Of a stretch of DNA of 64,000 nt, positions 8,616-17,949 are shown piece after piece. Numbering within the stretch: the first letter of the stretch is position 1; each line of letters opens with the position of its first letter. Made by a program: the position numbers and the translations under genes. The notes beneath the pieces were generated by a model that saw only the letters and a program-made list of their open reading frames with translations, was not told where the DNA came from and made no database searches. Origin of the DNA: Mixta intestinalis (GTDB lineage Bacteria > Pseudomonadota > Gammaproteobacteria > Enterobacterales > Enterobacteriaceae); NCBI RefSeq assembly GCF_009914055.1, contig NZ_CP028271.1, forward strand, positions 496,001 to 560,000, written 5' to 3'.

Positions 8616-11020
8616 TCTGGCGCTGGTTCTGGCGCGAGTGGCGATCGCCCTCGCTGCTGATCGTCTGGCTGGCGCTAACGCTCTCCGTCGCCTGCGTGCT
8701 GGCATTAGGCACGCTTGGCGATCGAATGGAGAAGGGCCTGGCGCAGCAGAGCCGTGAATTTATGGCGGGCGATCGCACTCTGCGTAGCACTTATCCCGTG
8801 CCTCAGGCATGGCTGGATGAGGCGCAGCGGCTTGGGCTAAAAACTTCCGCTCAGCTTAGCTTTATGACGATGACTTTTGCTGGCGATACACCGCAGCTGG
8901 CGTCGATTAAGGCGGTGGACAATGCGTGGCCGATGTTTGGCGCGCTGCGCAGCGATCCGCCGGATCTCAAACCCGCTCCCGGTAGCGTACTGCTGGCACC
9001 GCGGTTGATGGCGCTGCTCGGCGTGAAGCCTGGTGATGAACTGGAGGTGGGTGACGCTACGCTGCGTATTGCCGGTACGATTCTACAGGAACCGGATGCC
9101 GGGTTTAATCCATTTCAGACCGCGCCCCGGTTGTTAATGAACCTGGCGGATATCAGTAAAACTGGCGCAGTCCAGCCAGGCAGCCGAACGACCTGGTTTT
9201 ATAAATTTGCCGGTGACGCGGAAGCGTTGGGGCACTATGACGCCTGGATTACGCCCCGACTGAAAACCGATCAGCGCTGGCTCAGCGTGGAAAACTCGGA
9301 GGATGCGCCATCACGTACGATGCAACGTGCGCAGCAGTTTTTATTGTTGTCGGCGCTGTTAACGCTGCTGCTGGCAATAGCGGCGGTAGCGGTAGCAATG
9401 AACCATTACTGCCGTAGCCGGTACGATCTGGTGGCGGTACTGAAAACGCTAGGAGCCAGCGGCAGTGCGCTACGTAAGCTGATTATCGGGCAGTGGCTGG
9501 CGGTGCTGCTGCTGGCAGCGCTGGCTGGCAGTGCGCTGGGGGCGGGTTTCGAAGCGCTGCTGCTGAAGATGTTGCGTCCGCTCCTGCCGGGCGATCTGCC
9601 TGACGCTGGGATCTGGCCTTGGCTGTGGGCACTGGGCGCACTGTTTATCATTTCGCTGCTGGTAGGATTGCGTCCTTATCGTCTGTTGTTGGCAACACAG
9701 CCGCTGCGGGTGCTGCGTCAGGATGCTGTCGCGCCGGTCTGGCCGCTGCGTTACTATCTGCCGGTGATGGCGCTGGTGGTGGTGGCGTTACTGTTATTGC
9801 TGGTGGGTAACAGCAAGCTGCTCTGGGCATTACTGGGCGGTATTGTACTGCTGGCGCTGCTGCTGGCTGCGTTAGGCTGGGGAGCGTTACAGCTGCTGGG
9901 GCGCTTCAGGCCACGCGGTCTGGCGCTGCGGCTGGCGGTAAATCGCCTGCTGCGCCAGCCCTGGACAACGTTGAGCCAGCTGGCCGCCTTCTCGCTCTCT
10001 TTTATGCTGCTGGCTTTGCTGCTGGTACTGCGCGGCGATCTGCTGGATCGCTGGCAACAGCAATTACCTGCCGATAGCCCTAACTACTTTTTACTGAATA
10101 TCAGCCGCGAGCAGGTGCCGGAGGTAGAACGTTTTCTGCAACAGCATCAGATATCGCCCGGCACCTTTTACCCTGTTGCCCGCGTGCGCCTGACGGAGAT
10201 CAATCACCAGGCGGTCGATCCGCGTATGGATAATGCGCTTAACCGCGAGCTGAATTTAACCTCGCTGGCGCAGCGCCCTGAACATAACCCGTTAGTTAAA
10301 GGAAGCTGGCCGCCACAGATGGGCGAAGTCTCTATGGAAGTTGAGCTGGCAGGGCGGCTGGGCGTGAAGTTAGGTGATACGCTGACCTTTACCGGCGATA
10401 CGCAGCAGTTCAGCGCCAAAATCAGTAGCTTGCGCAAAGTAGACTGGGAGAGCTTACGGCCTAACTTCTTCTTTATTTTTCCGCCGGGAGCGCTGGATGA
10501 ACAACCACAAACCTGGCTAACCAGTTTCCGGTTTGATGGGCATAACGACGTGCTGGCACGGCTCAACCGGGCGTTTCCTACGCTCAGCCTGCTCGATATC
10601 GGTGCGATGCTAAGCCAAATTGGTCAGATACTGGCTCAGGTCAGCCAGGCGCTGGAGGTCATGGTGGTTCTGGTCACCGTTTGCGGTTTATTGCTGCTGC
10701 TGGCTCAGATTCAGGTTGGCATGCGTCAGCGCCGCCAGGAGCTGATCGTCTACCGGACGCTGGGGGCAGGTAAAAAGCTGCTGCGTACCACCCTGTGGTG
10801 TGAATTTGCTTTATTAGGGATTGTGGCAGGAACGGCGGCGGCGCTGGGAGCAGAAGCGGCGTTGTGGGGATTGCAGCGTAAAGTGTTCGATTTCCCCTGG
10901 CAACCCGATTACCGGCTATGGCTGGCATTGCCGCTGAGCGGGGCATTGCTGCTCTCGCTATGTGGCGGCTGGCTCGGTATCCGGCTGTTGCACGGCAGGG
11001 CGTTATTTCGTCATTTTTGA
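8612..11020 (+). CDS. ybbP: FtsX-family ABC permease YbbP
   Basis: 802 residues from the ATG at 8612 (MIWRWFWREWRSPS), which overlaps the ybbA stop. MacB-like architecture: N-terminal helix, periplasmic domain, about ten helices in all with two FtsX domains (helices near residues 245-370 and 680-790), and a second periplasmic domain in the C-terminal half. It forms a putative transporter with YbbA. Followed by a strong stem-loop shared with the convergent purK. Confidence 0.96.
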   Translation: MIWRWFWREWRSPSLLIVWLALTLSVACVLALGTLGDRMEKGLAQQSREFMAGDRTLRSTYPVPQAWLDEAQRLGLKTSAQLSFMTMTFAGDTPQLASIKAVDNAWPMFGALRSDPPDLKPAPGSVLLAPRLMALLGVKPGDELEVGDATLRIAGTILQEPDAGFNPFQTAPRLLMNLADISKTGAVQPGSRTTWFYKFAGDAEALGHYDAWITPRLKTDQRWLSVENSEDAPSRTMQRAQQFLLLSALLTLLLAIAAVAVAMNHYCRSRYDLVAVLKTLGASGSALRKLIIGQWLAVLLLAALAGSALGAGFEALLLKMLRPLLPGDLPDAGIWPWLWALGALFIISLLVGLRPYRLLLATQPLRVLRQDAVAPVWPLRYYLPVMALVVVALLLLLVGNSKLLWALLGGIVLLALLLAALGWGALQLLGRFRPRGLALRLAVNRLLRQPWTTLSQLAAFSLSFMLLALLLVLRGDLLDRWQQQLPADSPNYFLLNISREQVPEVERFLQQHQISPGTFYPVARVRLTEINHQAVDPRMDNALNRELNLTSLAQRPEHNPLVKGSWPPQMGEVSMEVELAGRLGVKLGDTLTFTGDTQQFSAKISSLRKVDWESLRPNFFFIFPPGALDEQPQTWLTSFRFDGHNDVLARLNRAFPTLSLLDIGAMLSQIGQILAQVSQALEVMVVLVTVCGLLLLLAQIQVGMRQRRQELIVYRTLGAGKKLLRTTLWCEFALLGIVAGTAAALGAEAALWGLQRKVFDFPWQPDYRLWLALPLSGALLLSLCGGWLGIRLLHGRALFRHF

Positions 11021-11023
11021 AAA

Positions 11024-11050
11024 TGTCTGTCCGCCGGGTGCGGACAGACA
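11024..11050. terminator. Stem-loop between convergent ybbP and purK
   Basis: TGTCTGTCCG (11024-11033) pairs perfectly with CGGACAGACA (11041-11050), plus one inner C-G pair, around a CGGGT loop. It lies between convergent stop codons; T-tracts are weak on both sides. Confidence 0.6.
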
Positions 11051-11057
11051 GACTTTG

Positions 11058-12125
11058 TTAGCGCAGCGTATTCTGCGCCCAGGCGATGCCGCTGGCATAT
11101 TCCGGCGGCAGCATGGGCACTAACGCTGCCAGCGCCGTATTAAGACGTGCCTTATCCGTATCGCTCAGGTTGAGATGACCGACTTTACGTCCAGGACGTA
11201 CCTCTTTTTCATACCAGTGCAGATGGACCAGCGGTTCGCTAAGCCACTCTGTATTCATCTCTGTGCCGATCAGGTTAACCATCACTGAAGGGGCATTTAC
11301 TACCGGCACCGGTAATGGCAGATTGAGAATGGCACGCAGGTGTAGTTCAAACTGGCTGATGGACGCACCGTTTTGCGTCCAGTGTCCGCTGTTATGCACC
11401 CGTGGTGCCAGTTCATTAATCAGCAGGCCTTCCGGTACGATAAAGCACTCCATCGCCATTACGCCGACATAGTTTAGCTCGTGCATAATGGCGCTGAGCA
11501 TCTGCTCCGCCTGCTGCTGTAGGGCGTAATTCGGCTGCGGCAACGCAACGCTGGTGCGTAAAATTCCTTCCTGATGCAGATTGTGCGTTAGCGGATAAAA
11601 TACCGTGCTGCCGTCATGTCCACGAGCGCCAACCAGCGAAACTTCGCCAGAAAATTTAATGCCTTGCTCAACAATACATTCGCCATAACACTCCGCCGGT
11701 AGCGTGGCGGTTTCCGTCGCGCGCAGACGCCACTGACCGCGACCATCATAGCCACCGGTACGGCGCTTAACGATTGCCAGCTCGCCCAGTCGGGTAAAAA
11801 CCTGCGGCCACTCGTCAGCAGAAGCGAGCAGCTGCCAGGGCGCAGTCGCCAGATCCAGCCGATCGAGCAGCTGTTTTTGTGTCAGACGATCGGCAAGTAG
11901 CGGAAAAATGTCCCGATTAACAAACGCGGTATGACGCGCCAGTTCGCGGGTCAGCGCCGTTTCCGGCCAACGTTCGATTTCGGCGGTGATTACGCTTTGC
12001 TGAATCGGCAGCGCCTCGGGTTCTGCATCAAGCCCAACCGGATAAACCGCGATACCCAGCGGCTCACCCGCCTGACGCAGCATCCGCCCCAGCTGCCCGT
12101 TTCCTAATACGCATACCGGCTTCAT
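11058..12125 (-). CDS. purK: N5-carboxyaminoimidazole ribonucleotide synthase PurK
   Basis: 355 residues. ATP-grasp enzyme making N5-CAIR from AIR, bicarbonate and ATP in purine synthesis. Visible motifs: VLGNGQLGRML at the N-terminus, KRRTGGYDGRGQW in the nucleotide-binding loop, and NELAPRVHNSGHWT in the ATP-grasp core. The start overlaps the purE stop by 4 bases, the classical purEK operon. Confidence 0.98.
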   Translation of the reverse strand: MKPVCVLGNGQLGRMLRQAGEPLGIAVYPVGLDAEPEALPIQQSVITAEIERWPETALTRELARHTAFVNRDIFPLLADRLTQKQLLDRLDLATAPWQLLASADEWPQVFTRLGELAIVKRRTGGYDGRGQWRLRATETATLPAECYGECIVEQGIKFSGEVSLVGARGHDGSTVFYPLTHNLHQEGILRTSVALPQPNYALQQQAEQMLSAIMHELNYVGVMAMECFIVPEGLLINELAPRVHNSGHWTQNGASISQFELHLRAILNLPLPVPVVNAPSVMVNLIGTEMNTEWLSEPLVHLHWYEKEVRPGRKVGHLNLSDTDKARLNTALAALVPMLPPEYASGIAWAQNTLR

Positions 12126-12631
12126 GCTTCCTCCCGCGGATCTGGATTATTTAAAACTTCATCCGTCTGCGCCTGGCGCCAGGCAGTAAGGCGCGCCGCC
12201 AGCTCCGCATCATGAATAGCCAGAATCTGCGCCGCCAGCAGAGCGGCGTTGGCCGCGCCCGCTTTACCAATCGCCAGCGTCCCTACCGGAATGCCGCGTG
12301 GCATCTGCACAATAGAATAAAGGCTATCGACGCCGCTCAGCGCCGCGCTTTGTACCGGTACACCTAACACTGGCACCAGTGTTTTTGCCGCCAGCATGCC
12401 CGGCAGATGCGCCGCGCCGCCAGCACCGGCGATAATTACCTGAAAACCGTTCTCTGCCGCGCTTTCGGCAAAGCTGAACAGTTTATCCGGCGTGCGGTGC
12501 GCAGAAACGATTTCAACATGAAAGGGAACGGATAACGCGGTAAGGATTTCCGCAGCGAACTGCATAGTGGCCCAGTCACTTTTCGAACCCATGACGATGG
12601 CGATGCGGATCGGGGCGGCGTTAAGAGACAT
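12122..12631 (-). CDS. purE: N5-CAIR mutase PurE
   Basis: 169 residues from the ATG at 12631 (MSLNAAPIRIAIVMGSKSDW), preceded by AGGAG; a longer ATG frame would place that ribosome site inside the gene. It converts N5-CAIR to CAIR. Motifs: GSKSDW, SAHRTPD and AGAGGAAHLPGM. First gene of purEK, with a PurR box about 90 bp upstream. Confidence 0.98.
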   Translation of the reverse strand: MSLNAAPIRIAIVMGSKSDWATMQFAAEILTALSVPFHVEIVSAHRTPDKLFSFAESAAENGFQVIIAGAGGAAHLPGMLAAKTLVPVLGVPVQSAALSGVDSLYSIVQMPRGIPVGTLAIGKAGAANAALLAAQILAIHDAELAARLTAWRQAQTDEVLNNPDPREEA

Positions 12632-12721
12632 GCGGATCTGACTCCTGTGATTGTGCAAAGGTCACCGGCGTGGCTGCCACGCGGTTGGGAAGGGCACAGA
12701 GAATAGCATGTCTGAATCGCG

Positions 12722-12737
12722 AGGAAAACGGTTGCGT
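12722..12737 (-). promoter_or_regulatory. PurR operator upstream of purEK
   Basis: On the minus strand ACGCAACCGTTTTCCT, the PurR 16-mer seen at enterobacterial purE. It lies between lpxH and purE and should mediate hypoxanthine/guanine repression. Confidence 0.88.
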
Positions 12738-12756
12738 CAGGGAAACAGCCGCAAGA

Positions 12757-12778
12757 AAGCGGCAGTTTAACGCCGCTT
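12757..12778 (-). terminator. Possible terminator at the end of lpxH
   Basis: AAGCGGC (12757-12763) pairs with GCCGCTT (12772-12778), the last base lying in the lpxH stop. On the minus strand it is followed by TCTTGCG, a weak tract. Confidence 0.45.
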
Positions 12779-13494
12779 CAGAACGGGAAATGGATCAGGG
12801 TTAACGCCTCTGGCGTCACTTCGATCATCGAGCCTGCGCTGTGCCAGGCACCCAGTACCAGCCGTTCTGCGGGTTGGCCGTTGACCGTTAGCGGATGCGT
12901 AGCGGGGCGATGCGTATGTCCATGAATTAGCCACTGCACCTGATGGCGCTGCATCACGGCGCTTACCGCCTGTGCATTAACATCCATAATGGCGGCGGAT
13001 TTATGCTGGTTGGCATCTTTGCTGCCGTCGCGCATACGCGCGGCAATACGCTGACGTAAACGTAGCGGCAGCGCCAGAAACAGCTTTTGCAGCCAGCGTT
13101 GATGCACCTTGCGACGAAAGCGCTGGTAGCCTTCGTCATCGATACAGAGCGTATCGCCATGCATAATCAGAACCGATCTGCCATAGAGCTGTACCACCTG
13201 CTCTTCCGGCAGCAGCGTCATACCGCAGGCGTGGGCGTAGCGCTGACCCAGCAGAAAGTCACGGTTGCCATGGATAAAGTAGACCGGCAGCGGCAGGGCG
13301 CGTAGCGCCGTGGCAATTTGCTGATGTAGCGGATTGGGATCGTCATCGCCAATCCAGGCTTCAAACAGATCGCCCAGAATATAGAGCGCGTCAGCAGTAT
13401 GTGCTTCGCGCTGTAAAAAATGCAGAAAACCGGCAGTAATTGCCGGTTCTTCCTGACACAGATGCAGATCTGCGATAAACAGCGTGCGAGACAT
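12778..13494 (-). CDS. lpxH: UDP-2,3-diacylglucosamine pyrophosphatase LpxH
   Basis: 238 residues. Calcineurin-like metallophosphoesterase that cleaves UDP-2,3-diacylglucosamine to lipid X in lipid A synthesis, peripheral to the inner membrane. Metal ligands are visible in FIADLHL (near 7-13), GDLFEAWIGDD, HGNRDFLLG, MHGDTLC and HGHTHRP. Its ATG overlaps the ppiB stop by one base (TAATG), so the two are coupled. Confidence 0.98.
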   Translation of the reverse strand: MSRTLFIADLHLCQEEPAITAGFLHFLQREAHTADALYILGDLFEAWIGDDDPNPLHQQIATALRALPLPVYFIHGNRDFLLGQRYAHACGMTLLPEEQVVQLYGRSVLIMHGDTLCIDDEGYQRFRRKVHQRWLQKLFLALPLRLRQRIAARMRDGSKDANQHKSAAIMDVNAQAVSAVMQRHQVQWLIHGHTHRPATHPLTVNGQPAERLVLGAWHSAGSMIEVTPEALTLIHFPF

Positions 13495-13988
13495 TACTCG
13501 CTAACGGTCACTTTCTGGATCACAACATCTTCTTTCGGTACGTCCTGATGCATACCGCTGCGGCCAGTAGAAACCGCTTTGATCTTATCAACTACGTCCA
13601 TGCCTTCTACCACTTCGGCAAATACGCAGTAGCCCCAACCCTGTAGGCTTTCGTCGCGGAAGTTCAGAAAATCGTTATCCGCCACGTTGATAAAGAACTG
13701 CGCGGTAGCAGAGTGCGGAGCCGAAGTACGGGCCATCGCCAGCGTGCCGCGGGTGTTTTTCAGGCCGTTGTTGGCCTCGTTGCGGATTTCCGCTTTGGTC
13801 GCTTTCTGTTTCATGCCTGGCTCAAAACCGCCGCCCTGAATCATAAAGCCGTTAATCACCCGATGAAAAATGGTGTTGTCATAAAAACCTTCACGGCAAT
13901 AGTTCAGGAAGTTCTGCACGGTTTCAGGCGCTTTGTCATCAAATGTTTTGATCACGATATCGCCATGATTGGTCTGGAAAGTAACCAT
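13494..13988 (-). CDS. ppiB: Cytoplasmic peptidyl-prolyl isomerase B
   Basis: 164 residues, the E. coli PpiB length with no signal peptide. Cyclophilin fold; the active-site segments FHRVINGFMIQGG and RGTLAMARTSAPHSATAQFFIN are intact. Coupled to lpxH downstream. Divergent from cysS across 266 bp. Confidence 0.98.
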   Translation of the reverse strand: MVTFQTNHGDIVIKTFDDKAPETVQNFLNYCREGFYDNTIFHRVINGFMIQGGGFEPGMKQKATKAEIRNEANNGLKNTRGTLAMARTSAPHSATAQFFINVADNDFLNFRDESLQGWGYCVFAEVVEGMDVVDKIKAVSTGRSGMHQDVPKEDVVIQKVTVSE

Positions 13989-14254
13989 AATCTCGTCCTG
14001 TAACGGTTGGAGTTCTCAAGATGCTGCGCCTGTACGCGCATTTGTTGCGCCAGGGCAGTTTTAACAGAGGCTTCTTATAACATAATTTCCGCTCTGGCGT
14101 CAGCAGGGCTTTATGGTTATTCCTGTGCGCTTTCACGCCGTTGAACGCCAGTGCGCTGTGTCCTTTCTTGCATTGCGCAGCGCTTAAGTGAAAAATAGAC
14201 CCCTCGTTCTGAAACCAGTTTCGTTTATCCGCACACGCTTATACGGAAAGTTCA

Positions 14255-15637
14255 ATGCTTAAAATTTTTAATACCCTGACGCGTCAAAAAGAGGAATTTA
14301 AACCGATCCATGCCGGCGAAGTGGGCATGTACGTGTGCGGCATTACCGTTTATGACCTGAGCCATATCGGCCATGGACGTACTTTTGTCGCCTTCGATAT
14401 CGTGGCGCGTTATCTGCGCTACTGTGGCTATCAGCTGAAGTATGTGCGCAATATCACCGATATCGACGATAAAATCATCAAACGCGCCAATGAAAACCGT
14501 GAGACGGTAGAAGATCTGACTAACCGCATGATAGCCGAGATGCATGCTGATTTTGCGGCGCTGAATATTCTGCCGCCCGATCTGGAGCCACGCGCCACGC
14601 GCCATATCAGCGAAATCATCGAGCTGGTACAACAGCTGATCGAACGTGGGCACGCCTATGTGGCGAGCAACGGTGATGTGATGTTCGCCGTGGACAGCGA
14701 TCCGGAATATGGTTGCCTTTCCCGTCAGGATCTGGAACAGCTACAGGCGGGCGCGCGCGTCGAAGTCGCTGACGTGAAACGTAACCCGATGGACTTCGTA
14801 TTGTGGAAAATGTCGAAGGCCGATGAGCCAAGCTGGCCGTCGCCGTGGGGCGCGGGGCGTCCCGGCTGGCATATTGAATGTTCCGCCATGAACTGCAAAC
14901 AGCTGGGAGAACATTTTGATATTCACGGCGGCGGTTCCGATCTGATGTTCCCGCATCACGAAAATGAAATTGCACAATCTACCTGCGCTCATGATGGCCC
15001 TTACGTCAATTACTGGATGCACTCCGGTATGGTGATGGTGGATCGCGAGAAAATGTCCAAATCTCTCGGCAACTTCTTCACCATCCGCGATGTGTTGCAG
15101 CATTTTGACGCGGAAACGGTGCGTTACTTCCTGATGTCCGGTCACTACCGCAGCCAGCTTAACTATGGCGAAGAGAATCTGAAGCAGGCGCGGGCGGCGC
15201 TGGAGCGGCTCTATACCGCGCTGCGTCATACCGATGCCAGCGTGCAACCGGCTGGCGGCGAAGATTTTGTTACCCGCTTCCGCGAAGCGATGGATGATGA
15301 TTTCAATACGCCGGAAGCCTACTCCGTGTTGTTCGATCTGGCGCGTGAGGTCAACCGCCTGAAAGCAGAAGATAAAGGTGCGGCGGATGGCATGGCGGCA
15401 CGCCTGCGCGAGCTGGCGGGCGTGCTTGGCCTGCTGGAACAGGACCCGGAACTGTTCCTGCAAGGCGGCGCGCAGGACAATGACGAAGTGGCGGAAATTG
15501 AAGCGCTGATTAAAATGCGTAACGATGCACGTCAGGCGAAAGACTGGGCGCAGGCTGATATCGCACGCGATAAGCTAAACGCGTTAGGTATCGTACTGGA
15601 AGATGGGCCGCAGGGCACCACCTGGCGCCGTAAGTAA
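14255..15637 (+). CDS. cysS: Cysteinyl-tRNA synthetase
   Basis: 460 residues. Class I synthetase: Cys28 in MYVCGITVYD (zinc ligand), HIGH at 37-40, further zinc ligands in HIECSAMN and HHENEIAQS, and KMSKSLGNF. Normal length; no T-box or other leader was recognised in the 266-bp upstream region. A strong terminator follows. Confidence 0.99.
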   Translation: MLKIFNTLTRQKEEFKPIHAGEVGMYVCGITVYDLSHIGHGRTFVAFDIVARYLRYCGYQLKYVRNITDIDDKIIKRANENRETVEDLTNRMIAEMHADFAALNILPPDLEPRATRHISEIIELVQQLIERGHAYVASNGDVMFAVDSDPEYGCLSRQDLEQLQAGARVEVADVKRNPMDFVLWKMSKADEPSWPSPWGAGRPGWHIECSAMNCKQLGEHFDIHGGGSDLMFPHHENEIAQSTCAHDGPYVNYWMHSGMVMVDREKMSKSLGNFFTIRDVLQHFDAETVRYFLMSGHYRSQLNYGEENLKQARAALERLYTALRHTDASVQPAGGEDFVTRFREAMDDDFNTPEAYSVLFDLAREVNRLKAEDKGAADGMAARLRELAGVLGLLEQDPELFLQGGAQDNDEVAEIEALIKMRNDARQAKDWAQADIARDKLNALGIVLEDGPQGTTWRRK

Positions 15638-15644
15638 GTTTTTT

Positions 15645-15668
15645 AAGGCCGGTTTTTCCGGCCTTTTT
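15645..15668 (+). terminator. cysS terminator
   Basis: AAGGCCGG (15645-15652), TTTTT loop, CCGGCCTT (15658-15665), then a T-run. Confidence 0.9.
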
Positions 15669-15844
15669 CTTATCCGATAGTGTTTTCTGTTCTTTATCAC
15701 ATCGTTTTAAAATCTGCTTCTCCCACCTTCGGTTGTATCCCACTGCGTTTCTTCCTGTCAGCGATGATTTTTCTTTTGCTGGCGATCCTCTTTTGCTGTT
15801 TTTTGCGGTATTTTGCCGTATATTGCTTTTCAGGAGGATCGATT

Positions 15845-16603
15845 ATGCATAAAGCCGCTCGTCAACAAGCGTTGCTGGCGCTGCTGAGTGAACAGGGGCA
15901 GTCAAGCGTGGCGCAGCTTTCCCAGGCGTTACGGGTATCGGTAGATACCGTGCGCCGCGATCTTAACGATCTACAGCAGCAGGGACTGGCGCAAAAAAAT
16001 CACGGCGGGGCGATAGCGCTGGATGTGCCGGTAATGTCACGTGCAGCCCGCAGCACATTGTTGAATGCGACGAAACAGCGGCTGGGGCGCGCCGTGGCGG
16101 CACAAATCCCGCCGGGTGCTACGCTGATGCTGGATGCGGGCAGCACGCTGCTGGCGGTGGCTGAAGCGCTGACCGTACCTGCACGGGTGATTACCGCTTC
16201 GCTGGATATCGCCACAGTGTTAAGCCAGCGTCCAAATATTGAACTGATTTTACTGGGTGGTCAGTGGGACAAAACACAGCGCCTGTTTGCCGGTGCGGCC
16301 ACGCTGGCAATGCTGCAACGTTATCGCGCCGATATTGCCGTGCTGGGTGCCTGTGCGGTGCATGCTGAACTGGGCATCAGCGCCAGCCAGGAAGCCGATG
16401 CGGAAATCAAACGCGCCATGCTGGCCCTCAGTGCGCAATGCTGGCTGGTGGTCGATCACCTGAAATTAGACTGCTGTCAGCCGCACCAGGTTGCGGATTT
16501 GGCGGCAATGCAACGCCTGTTTATCGATCGTCCGTGGGATGCGCTGCCAGCCATGCCTGCCACCGACGTTTCTGTTATCCCTGAAGGAGAACATCATGAG
16601 TGA
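15845..16603 (+). CDS. DeoR-family sugar-metabolism regulator
   Basis: 252 residues from the ATG at 15845, which has an AGGAGG site 6-7 bases upstream; the open frame continues upstream without such a site. N-terminal DeoR winged helix (about 1-57; SVDTVRRDLNDLQQQGLAQKNHGGA), then a DeoR sensor domain with the phosphosugar-binding DAGSTLLAVAEAL segment and late LVVDHLKLD. Its stop overlaps the next ATG by 8 bases, so it most likely controls the oxidoreductase it is coupled to. Effector unknown; not assigned to a named E. coli paralogue. Confidence 0.88.
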   Translation: MHKAARQQALLALLSEQGQSSVAQLSQALRVSVDTVRRDLNDLQQQGLAQKNHGGAIALDVPVMSRAARSTLLNATKQRLGRAVAAQIPPGATLMLDAGSTLLAVAEALTVPARVITASLDIATVLSQRPNIELILLGGQWDKTQRLFAGAATLAMLQRYRADIAVLGACAVHAELGISASQEADAEIKRAMLALSAQCWLVVDHLKLDCCQPHQVADLAAMQRLFIDRPWDALPAMPATDVSVIPEGEHHE

Positions 16604-17690
16604 CATCGCAACGTCAGGTAAAACGATCAATGTAGCGCTGATTGGCTACGGTTTTGCCGGGAAGACTTTTCATGCGCCGCTGCTTTCCGCAGTGCCGGAA
16701 ATAAATCTGTACGCTATCGTCTCCAGCGATGCGGCTAAAGTCCATGCTGATTTTCCGCAGATGCAAGTCTTTGCCGAACCGCAACAGGCGATCGCACATC
16801 CTGAGATCGATCTGATCGTTATTGCCTCGCCCAATACTACTCATGCGCCGCTTGCTCGTCAGGCACTGGAGGCGGGCAAGCATGTTGTGGTGGATAAGCC
16901 TTTTACCCTGGATATGCAGGAGGCGCGTGAGCTGATTGCGCTGGCGCAGGAGAAAGGCCTGCTGCTGTCGGTGTTTCACAACCGCCGTTGGGACAGCGAT
17001 TATCTGGGCGTGCGTCAGGCGATAGAGCAGGGCGCGGTGGGGAAAGTGGCGCAGTTTGAATCGCATATCGATCGTTTTCGTCCACAGGTGCGGGTGCGCT
17101 GGCGCGAACAGAACGTGCCGGGCAGCGGCCTGTGGTTTGATTTAGGGCCGCACCTGATCGATCAGGCGTTACAGCTGTTTGGGCTGCCGGAGAGCGTGCA
17201 GGGCAATATTGCTACGCTGCGTGAAAAGGCGGAGGTGAATGACTGGGCGCATGTGGTACTGAACTATCCCGCGCATCGGGCGATCCTGCATTGCAGTATG
17301 CTGGCGGCAGGCGGCGTATCGCGCTTTAGCGTGCACGGCAGTAAAGGCAGTCTGATTAAAGCGCGTATTGACCAACAGGAGAGTCAGTTGCTGGCTGGCG
17401 TTATGCCCGGCAGCGAAGGCTGGGGAGTCGATGAAGATGCGATGACGCTCTATAGCGGCGAAGAAGCGCCACGTCAGTTGCCGACGCCAGCGGGCGATCA
17501 AGGGCAATATTACCGGCAGATCGCCAGAGCGCTAAACGGGCAGCAGCAGAATCCGGTGCCGCCTTTACAGGCGCTGGCGGTAATGGCGGTGCTGGAGGCG
17601 GCGGTTAAGGCTTCTGCAAGCGGCCAGGCACAGCGGCCTGAGCTGAGCGCTGAAGAAAAAGCTGCGCTGCGCTTCCCACAAATCCAGTAA
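16596..17690 (+). CDS. Gfo/Idh/MocA-family oxidoreductase, YdgJ-like
   Basis: 364 residues from the ATG at 16596 (MSDIATSGK), with GAAGGAGA upstream. NAD(P)-binding Rossmann motif GYGFAG (about 17-22), the family signature EAGKHVVVDKPF and the substrate domain beginning FHNRRWDSDY; PGSGLWFDLGPHLIDQA supplies the catalytic histidine region. Closest recognisable E. coli relative is YdgJ. The substrate is probably a sugar or polyol; neither it nor the physiological role can be read from sequence. Translationally coupled to the DeoR-type regulator. Confidence 0.88.
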   Translation: MSDIATSGKTINVALIGYGFAGKTFHAPLLSAVPEINLYAIVSSDAAKVHADFPQMQVFAEPQQAIAHPEIDLIVIASPNTTHAPLARQALEAGKHVVVDKPFTLDMQEARELIALAQEKGLLLSVFHNRRWDSDYLGVRQAIEQGAVGKVAQFESHIDRFRPQVRVRWREQNVPGSGLWFDLGPHLIDQALQLFGLPESVQGNIATLREKAEVNDWAHVVLNYPAHRAILHCSMLAAGGVSRFSVHGSKGSLIKARIDQQESQLLAGVMPGSEGWGVDEDAMTLYSGEEAPRQLPTPAGDQGQYYRQIARALNGQQQNPVPPLQALAVMAVLEAAVKASASGQAQRPELSAEEKAALRFPQIQ

Positions 17691-17703
17691 GCTTTTACAC
17701 AGG

Positions 17704-17733
17704 TAAAAAAACAGCCGGATCAACCGGCTGTTT
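17704..17733 (-). terminator. Terminator after ybcJ
   Basis: AAACAGCCGG (17709-17718) pairs with CCGGCTGTTT (17724-17733). The minus-strand transcript continues into TTTTTTTACC, a good tail for folD-ybcJ; a weaker tail on the plus strand may serve the upstream oxidoreductase. Confidence 0.85.
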
Positions 17734-17736
17734 CCA

Positions 17737-17949
17737 TCAGGCAACGATCGTGACGCGCTGCCCGTCAAATTCTACCGTTTGTCCGGCAACAATCTTGCAG
17801 CGCTTGCGCGTCTCTGTCTGACCATCCACGGTAACTAGGCCATCAGCGATCAGGTTCTTTGCTACCGCACCGCTCTCTACCCAGCCTTCAAGTTTCAGCA
17901 GATCGCAAAGATCGACGTGCGCATGTTTACCCAGGGAAAATGTAGCCAT
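17737..17949 (-). CDS. ybcJ: S4-domain RNA-binding protein YbcJ
   Basis: 70 residues, almost all S4-like domain (LCDLLKLEGWVESGAVAKNLIADGLVTVDGQ, then TRKRCKIVAGQTV). Its ATG overlaps the folD stop by one base. RNA target unknown; the family is implicated in RNA or ribosome binding. Confidence 0.95.
   Translation of the reverse strand: MATFSLGKHAHVDLCDLLKLEGWVESGAVAKNLIADGLVTVDGQTETRKRCKIVAGQTVEFDGQRVTIVA

Noticed and set aside
13989..14254. T-box or other riboswitch leader for cysS
   Set aside because: No T-box sequence, specifier stem or antiterminator pair was seen; a plain promoter region is sufficient.
14741..15463. Long open frame antisense to cysS
   Set aside because: It mirrors the codon structure of a strongly supported synthetase and has no family motifs.
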